From: Nitrospirota bacterium | GTDB lineage: Bacteria > Nitrospinota_A > UBA7883 | Direction: 5' to 3' | Assembly (NCBI GenBank): GCA_011052055.1 | Contig: DRJW01000238.1 | Coordinates: 1-9,683, forward strand | Length of the DNA stretch: 9,683 nt | Shown: positions 1 to 7,998 of the stretch, in pieces | Layout: every line of letters begins with the position of its first letter | Numbering within the stretch: the stretch's first letter is position 1 | Notes under the pieces: generated by a model | Seen by the model: only the letters and a program-made list of their open reading frames with translations | Databases searched by the model: none | Told to the model about the DNA's origin: nothing | Program-made: the position numbers and the translations under genes

Positions 1-81
1 AAGTTTCCGAAGGAAAATCAAGATATGGTAATTAAAATAGCGTATACCGCTTATCTGTTTTAGTTTGAGCGTGTTCACATA
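1..81. other. Leader upstream of mfd, no gene seen
   Basis: This AT-rich stretch has no recognisable coding sequence. In the mfd frame a TAG stop lies at 61-63, so mfd cannot extend further left. No strong Shine-Dalgarno sequence precedes the mfd ATG. A -10-like TAAAAT at 33-38 has no convincing -35 partner, so I do not call a promoter. If a promoter for the downstream gene block exists here, it is not recognisable by eye. Confidence 0.5.
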
Positions 82-3000
82 ATGGTATCTATTTACGGCC
101 TTGAGACGGTACTGGCCAATGCGGAGCGGGGCAAAGGCCCCGTATCGGCCAACGGTCTTACGATTTCGGCGAAGGGACTGCTCACCGCGTCTCTTGCCCG
201 CAGGATCGGCAGGCCCCTGGTGGTAGTGTGCGACAAGGCTGGCCGCGCGGAGGAGTTTTACGAGACGCTGAAGTTTTTCATGCCGCCTGTTGAAGAGGAT
301 GAAGACACGTTACCTCTGCTATATTTCCCCCCGTGGGAGATTCTCCCCTACGAGAATCTGTCGCCTCATCCGCAGATATCGGGCCAGCGTCTGCTGGCGT
401 TAACAGAAATTCTGGAAAACAAAAAGAATTTTATCCTTGTCACGGCGATAGAGGCGATAGCCAGGAAAACTATCCCGCGTGGAGCCTTAAGTAACTCTCG
501 GTTGAAAATCGAGCGGGACGACAAGATGGATATCGAGCCGTTGGCCGATCACCTGGCCGAGCATGGCTACAGGCGCGTCGGCCTGGCCGAGGAGCGGGGT
601 GAATTTTCGATCCGGGGCAATATTGTCGATATATATGACGGCGCAGGAGCTTATCCGGTAAGAGTGGAGTTCGACGGCGACAGGGTAGAGTCGATTCGCC
701 TTTTCAATCCTTACAACCAGAGGTCGAAAAAAAAAGTCAAGTCGTACACTTTTCTTCCGTTCAGGGAGGTCTTTTACGAAGGCGTGAGCCTTGAGACATT
801 ATCGTCCGGATATACGCGCCTGCTCGAAAACCCTGGAGTCAGCGAAGGAAAGGGAGGGCGCGTTCTGGAGTTGCTCAAATCGAGAGTGTTTTTCAGCGGC
901 ATAGAAAAATTTCTGCCGCTCTTTTACGGCAAAGCCCATTCTCTTTTCGATTATTTACCCGGCTCGGCGGCCCTGATTCTCGACGAGCCGGGTCGTATTG
1001 AAGCTCACCGTGAGAAATTCTACAGCCTTATCGAAGATAAATATTCGGAAATGACGCTGAACCAGGAGCCTGCCCCGGCGCCGGATCAGCTTTTTCTCGG
1101 TGAAGATCAATTAGCGAAGATAATCGATAAAAAGACCTTGCTCAATCTTGGTGAGCTGGCCATATCCGAAGAAGACGAGTCGTCTTTCATAATTTCCACC
1201 AACGCGCCACGCCGGTACAAAGGAGATATCGGCTCGTTCATCGATGACGCGCGCAAAAAAGTGGAAGAAGGTTTTTCAATAGTGATGGCTACAGCGACCG
1301 AAAAAGGGGCGGAGAAGCTCGACAAGACACTTAAAGATAACGAGCTTGGCGCAAGACGGCTTGAGCCGGACGAGTGGGCCTCTTTGCTCGATCAGCTTTC
1401 CAAGAGCCAGCCGTCTCTTTTTGAGGGCAATCTGTTTGTAACCGTCGGCAAAATAGCCGAAGGATTTGTGATCGGGACGGATAAATGGATGCTGATAACA
1501 GAAGATGAAATCTTCGGCAAAATACGCCAGGTTCAACGCCGGGGCAAATCGCGCCCCCGAACTTTCGGCGCCAGCCTGTCAGAGCTTAAAAACGGCGACA
1601 TTGTAGTGCATCGCGCCCATGGGATAGGGCGCTACATCGGCTCGAAGGAGATGATTATAGCCGACAGCATCGACGAGTACCTTGAGATCGAGTACGCCGA
1701 AAGGCAAAGACTCTATGTCCCCCTGCACAGCATAGAGCTTGTCAGAAAGTTTACCGGCGGCGGAGCGGACAGCGAGCCGTCCTTGGACAGGATGGGCGGT
1801 GTGACATGGAGAAAGACCGTCGGTAAAGTAAAAAAGAGCCTCCTTGAAATGGCCGACAAGCTTCTTAAGGTATACGCCGCCAGAAAGCTGGACAAAGGAT
1901 GGGCGTTCAGCCCTGAAACAGCTTTTCATAATGAATTCGCCGACACGTTCGAGTTTGACGAAACCGAAGATCAATCATCCGCCATCAACGATATATTGGC
2001 CGACATGGAAAAAAGCAGGCCTATGGACAGGCTCATATGCGGCGACGTGGGTTACGGCAAGACCGAAGTGGCCATGCGGGCCGCCTTTAAGGCCGCCTAC
2101 GACGGCAGACAGGTGGCCGTTCTGGTTCCCACCACGCTTCTTGCGCAACAACATTACCAGACATTTTCAGAAAGGTTCAAGGCGTTTCCGGTCAATGTCG
2201 AGGTCTTAAGCAGGTTCAAAACCAGAAAAGAACAGAAAAAAATTGTAGAGAGCGCATCGTCCGGCGAAGTGGATGTTCTGATCGGCACGCACAGATTACT
2301 GCAAAAAGATATCAATTTTAAAAATCTGGGGCTTGTGATTATCGACGAAGAGCAGAGGTTCGGCGTCAAGCATAAAGAAAAGCTCCGAAGCATGCGCCAC
2401 AGCGTTGATGTCCTCACCCTGACCGCGACCCCCATACCACGCACTCTTCACACCTCGATGCTGGGGATAAGGGACCTGTCGGTGATAGAGACGCCTCCTC
2501 CGGAGCGCCAGTCCATCCGGACGTTCATAATGAAATTCTCCGACAAGACGATACGTGAGGCGTTGTTACGGGAGCTGGACAGGGGGGGGCAGGCGTTCTT
2601 CGTCCATAACAAGGTTAAATCGATTCATAGCATAGCAAGTTACATAAGCAAACTGGTTCCAGAGGCCCGCGTGGCCGTCGCGCACGGGCAGATGCCGGAA
2701 AGAGAGCTTGAAGATGTCATGCTTGATTTCGTGGAGAGGAAATATGACGTTCTCGTATGCACAACCATTATTGAATCGGGGCTGGATATCACTTCGGCCA
2801 ACACCATCATAATAAACAGGGCAGACCATTTCGGGCTCGCCCAGCTCTATCAGCTGAGAGGACGGGTGGGCAGGGACCGTCACCGCGCATACGGCTACAT
2901 GCTTGTGCCGGGAGTCTCTGCGCTTACCGCGCAGGCGCGCAAACGGCTAAGAGCCATAGAGGAGCTTAGTGAGCTTGGAAGCGGGCTGAGGCTGGCTCTC

Positions 3001-3585
3001 AAGGATATGGAAATTCGAGGCGCGGGCAACCTTCTGGGCGCACAGCAATCTGGCCAGATAAACGCCGTAGGTTTCGATACATACTGCGAGATGCTGGAAA
3101 ATACGATCCGTGAGCTTAAGGGCGAGAAGGTGGAGCAGAAGGTGGAAGTTTCGATGAACTTGAGTTTCAAAGGCAGGATAGCGCCGGAGTATGTCCCCGA
3201 TCTTACGCAACGTATCGATCTTTATAACCGGGTCGGGTCGGCCGCATCCGCAGATGTGATCGAGGATATTAAAGAGGAGATGGTCGACAGGTTCGGGCCT
3301 CTGCCTGAAGAGACGGAAAAGCTTCTTACGGTGGCGATGATAAAAGCGCTGGCTGTAGAGCTGAAAATAGAGAAAGTTGATGTGACCGGCTCCAGGCTGT
3401 ATCTTGTTTTCAGCCCCTCCACCGGCCTGGCGCCTGAAAAGCTCGCCGATTCGGCTTTGAAATCTGACGACAGGTTTAAATTCGTATCGGACAGCGCGAT
3501 TGAGATAACAATGAACGGCAAAGGCTGGCGGGAGAAATCGGCGGGTATGACCAGATTTCTAGAAAAGCTTGTGGAGGCGCTGTGA
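82..3585 (+). CDS. mfd: Transcription-repair coupling factor Mfd
   Basis: Mfd is a cytoplasmic ATP-driven DNA translocase. It pushes RNA polymerase stalled at template-strand lesions off the DNA and recruits UvrA to start nucleotide excision repair. The 1167-residue length is normal for the family. Domains in order: UvrB-like N-terminal module (about 1-340, with PPWEILPYENLSPH at 84-97 and RGEFSIRGNIVDIY at 172-185); linker/D3 (about 370-480); CarD-like RNA-polymerase-interacting domain (about 497-575, starting LKNGDIVVHRAHGIGRY); RecG-like helicase lobes with Walker A GDVGYGKTE (654-662), DEEQ box (755-758), TATPIPRTLH (781-790) and motif VI QLRGRVGR (924-931); and the C-terminal TRCF domain (about 1035-1135). 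ATG 82 is the first in-frame start after a TAG at 61. The ribosome binding site is weak. The gene is intact and its stop overlaps the next gene. Two homopolymers (A9 at 727-735, G8 at 2582-2589) lie inside without breaking the frame. Confidence 0.98.
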   Translation: MVSIYGLETVLANAERGKGPVSANGLTISAKGLLTASLARRIGRPLVVVCDKAGRAEEFYETLKFFMPPVEEDEDTLPLLYFPPWEILPYENLSPHPQISGQRLLALTEILENKKNFILVTAIEAIARKTIPRGALSNSRLKIERDDKMDIEPLADHLAEHGYRRVGLAEERGEFSIRGNIVDIYDGAGAYPVRVEFDGDRVESIRLFNPYNQRSKKKVKSYTFLPFREVFYEGVSLETLSSGYTRLLENPGVSEGKGGRVLELLKSRVFFSGIEKFLPLFYGKAHSLFDYLPGSAALILDEPGRIEAHREKFYSLIEDKYSEMTLNQEPAPAPDQLFLGEDQLAKIIDKKTLLNLGELAISEEDESSFIISTNAPRRYKGDIGSFIDDARKKVEEGFSIVMATATEKGAEKLDKTLKDNELGARRLEPDEWASLLDQLSKSQPSLFEGNLFVTVGKIAEGFVIGTDKWMLITEDEIFGKIRQVQRRGKSRPRTFGASLSELKNGDIVVHRAHGIGRYIGSKEMIIADSIDEYLEIEYAERQRLYVPLHSIELVRKFTGGGADSEPSLDRMGGVTWRKTVGKVKKSLLEMADKLLKVYAARKLDKGWAFSPETAFHNEFADTFEFDETEDQSSAINDILADMEKSRPMDRLICGDVGYGKTEVAMRAAFKAAYDGRQVAVLVPTTLLAQQHYQTFSERFKAFPVNVEVLSRFKTRKEQKKIVESASSGEVDVLIGTHRLLQKDINFKNLGLVIIDEEQRFGVKHKEKLRSMRHSVDVLTLTATPIPRTLHTSMLGIRDLSVIETPPPERQSIRTFIMKFSDKTIREALLRELDRGGQAFFVHNKVKSIHSIASYISKLVPEARVAVAHGQMPERELEDVMLDFVERKYDVLVCTTIIESGLDITSANTIIINRADHFGLAQLYQLRGRVGRDRHRAYGYMLVPGVSALTAQARKRLRAIEELSELGSGLRLALKDMEIRGAGNLLGAQQSGQINAVGFDTYCEMLENTIRELKGEKVEQKVEVSMNLSFKGRIAPEYVPDLTQRIDLYNRVGSAASADVIEDIKEEMVDRFGPLPEETEKLLTVAMIKALAVELKIEKVDVTGSRLYLVFSPSTGLAPEKLADSALKSDDRFKFVSDSAIEITMNGKGWREKSAGMTRFLEKLVEAL

Positions 3586-5087
3586 TGGGCCTGACGCTTT
3601 GCATGATAGTAAAAAATGAAGCTTTAAACCTTACCGCCTGTGTTAAGTCTGTCCTTCCCATAGTCGATGATATCGTTATCGTGGATACGGGCTCTTCGGA
3701 CGGGACGCCGGAGCTGGCCGGGAGACTTGGCGCCCGTGTGTACAATTTTAAATGGATCGATGATTTTTCGGCGGCGAGAAACAAGGCGCTTGAATATGTC
3801 AAAACCGAATGGGTTTTAATTCTGGACGGCGATGAAATGATTGCCGAAAAAGACCATGCCGCAATCGTAGAATTTACCAGGGAGGATAAGGTTGACGGGT
3901 ATCTTCTGTCTCAACGGCATTATCTCGATGGCGCAGGTTACGACAACTGGAAACCGGTGACAGGGCGCTACCCGGAGATGGAGGGGCGGTTTCCCGCCTA
4001 TACAGAAAATTTCGCCATGCGTCTTTTCAGGCGCCGCCCGGATATCGTTTACCAGGGGCGCGTTCACGAAAGCGTGACCCACGCCGACCCGGCGAACCGT
4101 TGGGTTGTCGTAAAGACACAGATTGTTATTCATCATTTTGGCAAAGTGGGGGACAGAGCGCTTTTGGAGGGCAAGAAGCGGGCCTATCTTAAGCTTTGCA
4201 AACTCAAAGCCGGGGAGCGCCCCGCAGACCCAAAAGCGTGGTTCGAGCTTGGCATTCAACTTCACGAGCTGGGGAATTTCGAAGAGTGCCTCGCGCCGTT
4301 TAAGAAATCGCTAGAGCTAAATCCCGCAGACTCTAACCCGGCTTATTACATAGGCAACGCCAGCTACAAGCTGGAGAAGTTTCCCCAGGCCCGCGAATAT
4401 CTGGAGAAAGCTTTAAAGCTTGATCCACAAAACGCCGACGCTCTTGTGAATCTTGCCGGTGTGGAGCGGCGCGAGGGAGACGTTGAAAAGGCCCTGTATT
4501 TATTCGACAGGGCTATCGCCGTCCAGAAAAACATCTTCTCCGCCTGGTACAACAAGGCCGCTCTTCTTTTAAGCGAAGGGAGGAACGAAGAGGCGGGGCC
4601 ATGTTTTGACGAGGCTTTGAGGCTGGTTCCAGGCTACACATATGCGCTGTTCGGGCAGTGGCAAAACGAAGTATTGCTCGGAAAACGGGGGCAGGCCGCC
4701 GATATGATGTTACAATGGCTCAAGGAAAAACCTGAGCTTGGGCATATGGTTATCACAGCGACGCAAAACCATCTTGGCCGCCGCGATTACCAGACCGCTG
4801 TGGAGTCGCTAAAGCCTCTCGTCGACGTGATCGACAGCTCCGATGGATACGCCGCTCTGGGAGCTGGCCTGCTTGGCCTGGGACAAACCGGTACAGCGGA
4901 GCGGAGCCTTGAAAGGGCCATCGCCATGGATAAGAGAAACAACTCTGCGCGTGTCAACCTCGCCCAGTTAAAAGAGCTTGAGCAAGGCGGCAAGAAGGCG
5001 GCCATAGCTCTTTACAGGGACGCGCTTTTATACGATCCGGATAACGAACTATGTCGAAAAAGACTCTCCTGTTTGCGATCGGTCTAG
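3585..5087 (+). CDS. Family 2 glycosyltransferase with C-terminal TPR repeats
   Basis: This is predicted to transfer a sugar from a nucleotide-sugar donor; the acceptor is unknown. The first 200 or so residues carry GT2 (GT-A fold) signatures: CMIVKNEA near the N-terminus, DTGSSDGT (34-41), the DxD-type LDGDE (80-84), and the block RLFRRRPDIVYQGRVHESV (146-164), which is common in TPR-linked GT2 enzymes. From about residue 218 to 490, eight consecutive TPRs keep a near-perfect 34-residue phase (for example 286, 320, 354, 388, 422, 456), as expected for a protein-binding superhelix. No signal peptide or membrane segment is visible, so it is probably cytoplasmic. Starts: GTG 3582 or ATG 3585. 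I prefer ATG 3585 because GGAGG at 3573-3577 is then 7 bases away, giving a one-base overlap with the mfd stop and 500 residues. By architecture it resembles SunS-type peptide S-glycosyltransferases, but many bacterial proteins of this layout have no known acceptor. Confidence 0.88.
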   Translation: MGLTLCMIVKNEALNLTACVKSVLPIVDDIVIVDTGSSDGTPELAGRLGARVYNFKWIDDFSAARNKALEYVKTEWVLILDGDEMIAEKDHAAIVEFTREDKVDGYLLSQRHYLDGAGYDNWKPVTGRYPEMEGRFPAYTENFAMRLFRRRPDIVYQGRVHESVTHADPANRWVVVKTQIVIHHFGKVGDRALLEGKKRAYLKLCKLKAGERPADPKAWFELGIQLHELGNFEECLAPFKKSLELNPADSNPAYYIGNASYKLEKFPQAREYLEKALKLDPQNADALVNLAGVERREGDVEKALYLFDRAIAVQKNIFSAWYNKAALLLSEGRNEEAGPCFDEALRLVPGYTYALFGQWQNEVLLGKRGQAADMMLQWLKEKPELGHMVITATQNHLGRRDYQTAVESLKPLVDVIDSSDGYAALGAGLLGLGQTGTAERSLERAIAMDKRNNSARVNLAQLKELEQGGKKAAIALYRDALLYDPDNELCRKRLSCLRSV

Positions 5088-6028
5088 CCGGTTTAATCGC
5101 GTTTGGCTCCGGCGCCTACTTCGAGCCCAGAGACGGCGGCGAAACCAGGCTGGGGCGCCCAAACGATGTGGTGGCCACTGTGGGCTCCGTCAAAATTACC
5201 GTTGGCGATCTCGACAGAGAATTCAACCGGTACAAGAACCTTTTGCGTTTTGAGGAGGCGAAATCGGCGGTGGATAACCTGAGGGTAAAAAAATCCCTTT
5301 TGTACCGCCTCATAGATGAGTCACTTCTCTATCTTGAAGCGGAGAAGCTGGGGATAGAGGTCTCTGAAAAAGAGCTGGAGTTGGAATTGCGCGGCCTTTT
5401 GAGCGAATACGACCAGGCCAAGCTTGGTCTTGTCCTGGCGAAAAACGAGATGAACTTTGAGGAGTGGAAAAAGGGCGTTAAAAAAAGCCTGAGGGCGAGG
5501 AAGCTTGTAGAGCGTGAGATCGACTCGAAGATCAAGGTGGGCGAAAAAGAGATAAAACAGTTTTACAAAAAAAACTCCGATCAGTTCAAATGGCCGGAGC
5601 GTGTGCGCGCCATGCAGATAATGGTTGAAGATGAGACTACGGCGGAGAGAGTGCGGAAAAAACTAACAGGCGGCGCAGACTTTGGTAAAATAGCCAAGCG
5701 ATACTCGCAAAGCCCCGATTCGATGGTGGGAGGCGATCTTGGTTTTTTTGGCAGGGGCCAGATGCCGCCGGAGTTCGAGGCGGCGGTTTTCGATCTCAAG
5801 GAAGGCGAGATTTCCAGCGTGATCGAATCGATATACGGCTTCCACCTGTTCAAGGTCGTAAAAAAGGAAAAGCCGCGCGGCATGAAATATAAAGAGGCGC
5901 GTGACAGGATAAACCAGCTTTTGCTGGAAAGGAAAAGAGAGAAGGAATTTAAAAGTTGGATCAAACAATTAACGGAAAACAACACGATTTCCATAAATCG
6001 GGAAGTTCTATCAGAAATATCCTCCTGA
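5051..6028 (+). CDS. Secreted parvulin-type peptidyl-prolyl isomerase/chaperone (PpiC/SurA family)
   Basis: This is a predicted periplasmic folding factor of 325 residues. Residues 1-22 form a Sec signal peptide: SKK n-region, hydrophobic core, and a cleavage-like SGA before Tyr23. There is no lipobox cysteine. A helical, charged SurA-N-like chaperone region follows (about 38-180), then one parvulin domain (about 184-272) with GGADFGKIAKRYSQSPDS, GGDLGFFGRGQMPPEFE and YGFHLFKV. The second catalytic histidine is present (H265), but the usual first one (xHILV motif) is replaced by Gln189 in VRAMQIMV, so isomerase activity may be weak or absent and the chaperone role dominant. The start lies 37 bases inside the glycosyltransferase gene. 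No later start would keep the signal peptide, so the overlap looks real and suggests translational coupling. The Shine-Dalgarno is weak. The protein is paralogous to the next gene product. Confidence 0.9.
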   Translation: MSKKTLLFAIGLAGLIAFGSGAYFEPRDGGETRLGRPNDVVATVGSVKITVGDLDREFNRYKNLLRFEEAKSAVDNLRVKKSLLYRLIDESLLYLEAEKLGIEVSEKELELELRGLLSEYDQAKLGLVLAKNEMNFEEWKKGVKKSLRARKLVEREIDSKIKVGEKEIKQFYKKNSDQFKWPERVRAMQIMVEDETTAERVRKKLTGGADFGKIAKRYSQSPDSMVGGDLGFFGRGQMPPEFEAAVFDLKEGEISSVIESIYGFHLFKVVKKEKPRGMKYKEARDRINQLLLERKREKEFKSWIKQLTENNTISINREVLSEISS

Positions 6029-6957
6029 GCCTGGTTTTTCTCGCCCTGACTTACGCTACGGCGTTCTCGGAGATAACGAACCGTATCGTCGCCAACGTCA
6101 ACGGCGAGATAATTTTGCTGTCCGATCTACGCAGGGAGCTTGCGGCATTGAAAGAACTTGATCGCAAAGGCTCCATCCCCACACCTAAAGGAGGGATAAC
6201 GCCGGAAAGCGTTCTTCAGATAATGGTGGATGAAAAAGTAATATCCTTCCACGCAAAACAGACCGCCATAACCATCAAAGAAAGTGAGATCGACAAAGCG
6301 GTGGAGAATATCAAGGCCAGCAACCGGTTTTCGGACAAGGAGCTTGAAAAGGCGTTAAAGCAACAAGGAATAACTCTGGATAAGTACAGGAAGAATCTCA
6401 AAAAACAGATGCTGATCCGGCGCGTAACCAACTTCGAGGTTTCCGGCGTGAGCGTTTCCAAAGAGGAGGTAAAAGATTATTACCACCAGAATATCGCCGA
6501 ATTCATGTCGGAGGAGAAAATCAGGGTGAGCCATATAGCTCTTACTCTGACCAAGGACGCAGGCTCTATGCTAAAGGGTATTGCGGAAGAAAAAATCAGA
6601 TCGATAAAAAAGGAGATAGACTCTGGCGCCGATTTTGCGGAGCTTGCGCGCGAATATTCAGACGACTCCACCGCCAGGCAAGGCGGCGATCTTGGCTGGT
6701 TCAAAAGAGGAAAGATGCTTCCGAACATGGAGGTTGTGGCGTTTTCGTTGAAGCCGGGCGAAGTTGGCGGGCCGATCCACACGCCATTCGGCCTGCATCT
6801 GATAAAGGTAACCGAAAGGGTGGAGGCAAAACCGGTCGAATTCGATAAAGTCGCCGATAAAATCAGGTCAAAACTTTATAACAAGCGTTATCAGAGGAAA
6901 CGGACCGCGTGGATAAAGCGGCTCCGCGATCAGGCCTATATTGAAGTTCTTTACTGA
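5956..6957 (+). CDS. surA: SurA-like periplasmic peptidyl-prolyl isomerase/chaperone
   Basis: This is a predicted periplasmic chaperone for outer-membrane proteins, 333 residues. A signal peptide spans about 1-36: a longish n-region, hydrophobic core ILLSLVFLAL, and ATA before Phe37. The SurA N-domain begins at about 40 (NRIVANVNGEIILLSDLRREL), is helical, and runs to about 185. One parvulin domain follows (about 188-288) with both catalytic-type histidines, H193 (RVSHIAL) and H281 (FGLHLIKV), and GGDLGWFKRGKMLP. E. coli SurA has two parvulin domains; this protein has one. The start is TTG: an in-frame TAA at 5950-5952 excludes anything upstream, AAGGA at 5942-5946 is 9 bases away, and no standard downstream start keeps the signal peptide. 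It overlaps the preceding isomerase gene by 73 bases. The symbol is given by family resemblance and position; strict orthology to E. coli surA is not proven. Confidence 0.87.
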   Translation: MDQTINGKQHDFHKSGSSIRNILLSLVFLALTYATAFSEITNRIVANVNGEIILLSDLRRELAALKELDRKGSIPTPKGGITPESVLQIMVDEKVISFHAKQTAITIKESEIDKAVENIKASNRFSDKELEKALKQQGITLDKYRKNLKKQMLIRRVTNFEVSGVSVSKEEVKDYYHQNIAEFMSEEKIRVSHIALTLTKDAGSMLKGIAEEKIRSIKKEIDSGADFAELAREYSDDSTARQGGDLGWFKRGKMLPNMEVVAFSLKPGEVGGPIHTPFGLHLIKVTERVEAKPVEFDKVADKIRSKLYNKRYQRKRTAWIKRLRDQAYIEVLY

Positions 6958-6971
6958 CGGAGTGGAATAAG

Positions 6972-7988
6972 ATGAAAGTTAAAGCCCTGAGCCTTCTTTC
7001 CGGAGGAATGGACAGCGCGCTGGCCACCAGGATCATGATCTCGCTGGGGTTCGACGTTACAGCCCTGAATTTCTCCAGCCCTTTTTGCACATGCACGCGA
7101 AAAGACCACGGGTGCAAAAACGAGGCGAAGCGGCTGGGCGACGAGCTGGGGATACGTGTCAGGGTGGAGTTTATGGGGAAAGAATATATAGATATGGTGC
7201 GAAACCCCAAATATGGATATGGCAAGAACATGAACCCGTGCGTAGATTGCCGGATCATGATCTTTAGAAGAGCGAAAGAAGTGATGGAGGAGGTGGGGGC
7301 CGCTTTTATATTCACCGGTGAAGTGGTGGGGCAAAGGCCGATGTCGCAAAACTCCAACACGATGAGACTCATCGAAAAACAATCCGGCCTTTCCGGCAAA
7401 GTGGTAAAGCCCCTCAGCGCAAAGCTCCTTCCCCCCACCCAGGCAGAGCTGGACGGAATCATTGACAGGGAAAAGATGCTGGCGATACAGGGCCGCTCCA
7501 GGAAAGAGCAGATACGGATATTCAAAGAAGACTTTGGCGTAACCGAAAACCTCTGCTCCTCCGGCGGATGTCTTTTGACGGATCAACATTTCGCAGGCAG
7601 GATGCGCGATCTTCTGGATCATGACGAGACGGCCGATGTGAAAGACGCGAGGCTTCTTCGCGTTGGGCGCCATTTCCGCCTTTCCGATGATCTCAAGCTG
7701 ATTGTCGGAAGGGACGAAGCCGAAAACGACAGGCTGGAGAAAATGGCCGGAGATGACGATTTTTTCTTCCATCCCGCAGACGAGGATGTAAAAGGCCCGC
7801 TTTGCGTCGCCCAGGGCTCCTTCGGAAATGAGCAACTGTCCGATATAGGCCAGGTGGTGGCCCGCTATTGCAAGGGAGATGACGGAGCCTCGGTAAAGAT
7901 TGAGTATCGCCGCAAATCCGGCCACGGCTCCTGGTCGTATATGGCCCGGCCCGCAGTCGAGACGAGGATTGAGCAATGGCGTGTTTGA
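6972..7988 (+). CDS. PP-loop ATPase, ThiI/MnmA-like RNA thiolation enzyme with C-terminal NFACT-R-like domain
   Basis: This is a predicted cytoplasmic sulfurtransferase that would adenylate a base in RNA (probably a tRNA uridine) and replace oxygen with sulfur. The 338-residue protein opens with the pyrophosphatase loop LSGGMDS (9-15). Cysteines lie in clusters: C39, C41 and C48; C90 and C93 (NPCVDC, aligning with the MnmA NPDxxCN region); C195 and C200 (CSSGGCLLTD). TGEVVGQRPMSQ (115-126) is typical of this ThiI-like subgroup. There is no THUMP or rhodanese domain, so it is not a classical ThiI. Residues about 225-315 (RLLRVGRHFRLSDDLKLIVG, then DEAENDRL, DDDFFFHPAD and GPLCVA) resemble the NFACT-R RNA-binding fold. 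GGAG at 6959-6962 is 9 bases before the ATG, and the gap to the SurA-like gene is 14 bases. The downstream desulfurase is the natural sulfur donor. The target nucleoside cannot be read from sequence, and the product is often mislabelled as tRNA methyltransferase. Confidence 0.85.
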   Translation: MKVKALSLLSGGMDSALATRIMISLGFDVTALNFSSPFCTCTRKDHGCKNEAKRLGDELGIRVRVEFMGKEYIDMVRNPKYGYGKNMNPCVDCRIMIFRRAKEVMEEVGAAFIFTGEVVGQRPMSQNSNTMRLIEKQSGLSGKVVKPLSAKLLPPTQAELDGIIDREKMLAIQGRSRKEQIRIFKEDFGVTENLCSSGGCLLTDQHFAGRMRDLLDHDETADVKDARLLRVGRHFRLSDDLKLIVGRDEAENDRLEKMAGDDDFFFHPADEDVKGPLCVAQGSFGNEQLSDIGQVVARYCKGDDGASVKIEYRRKSGHGSWSYMARPAVETRIEQWRV

Positions 7989-7998
7989 AAAATAAAGC

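Noticed and set aside
1579..1974. Antisense open frame opposite the middle of mfd
   Set aside because: It lies over the CarD-like domain of an intact mfd, and its product matches nothing I recognise.
3582..3584. GTG 3582 as the glycosyltransferase start
   Set aside because: It is possible and adds only one residue, but GGAGG would then be just 4 bases away. ATG 3585 has the better codon and spacing.
3816..4265. Antisense open frame opposite the glycosyltransferase domain
   Set aside because: The + strand here encodes clear GT2 motifs, and the antisense product has no recognisable features or ribosome binding context.
6951..7976. Long antisense open frame (341 codons) opposite the PP-loop gene
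   Set aside because: It mirrors almost exactly the coding strand of a gene with clear family motifs. Its translation shows no recognisable domain, and a long complementary open frame is a common by-product of codon bias.
6972..7988. Assignment as mnmA, thiI or queC
   Set aside because: It lacks the THUMP and rhodanese domains of ThiI, the full MnmA C-terminal barrel pattern and the QueC zinc motif. The architecture fits a separate ThiI-like subgroup, so no symbol is given.
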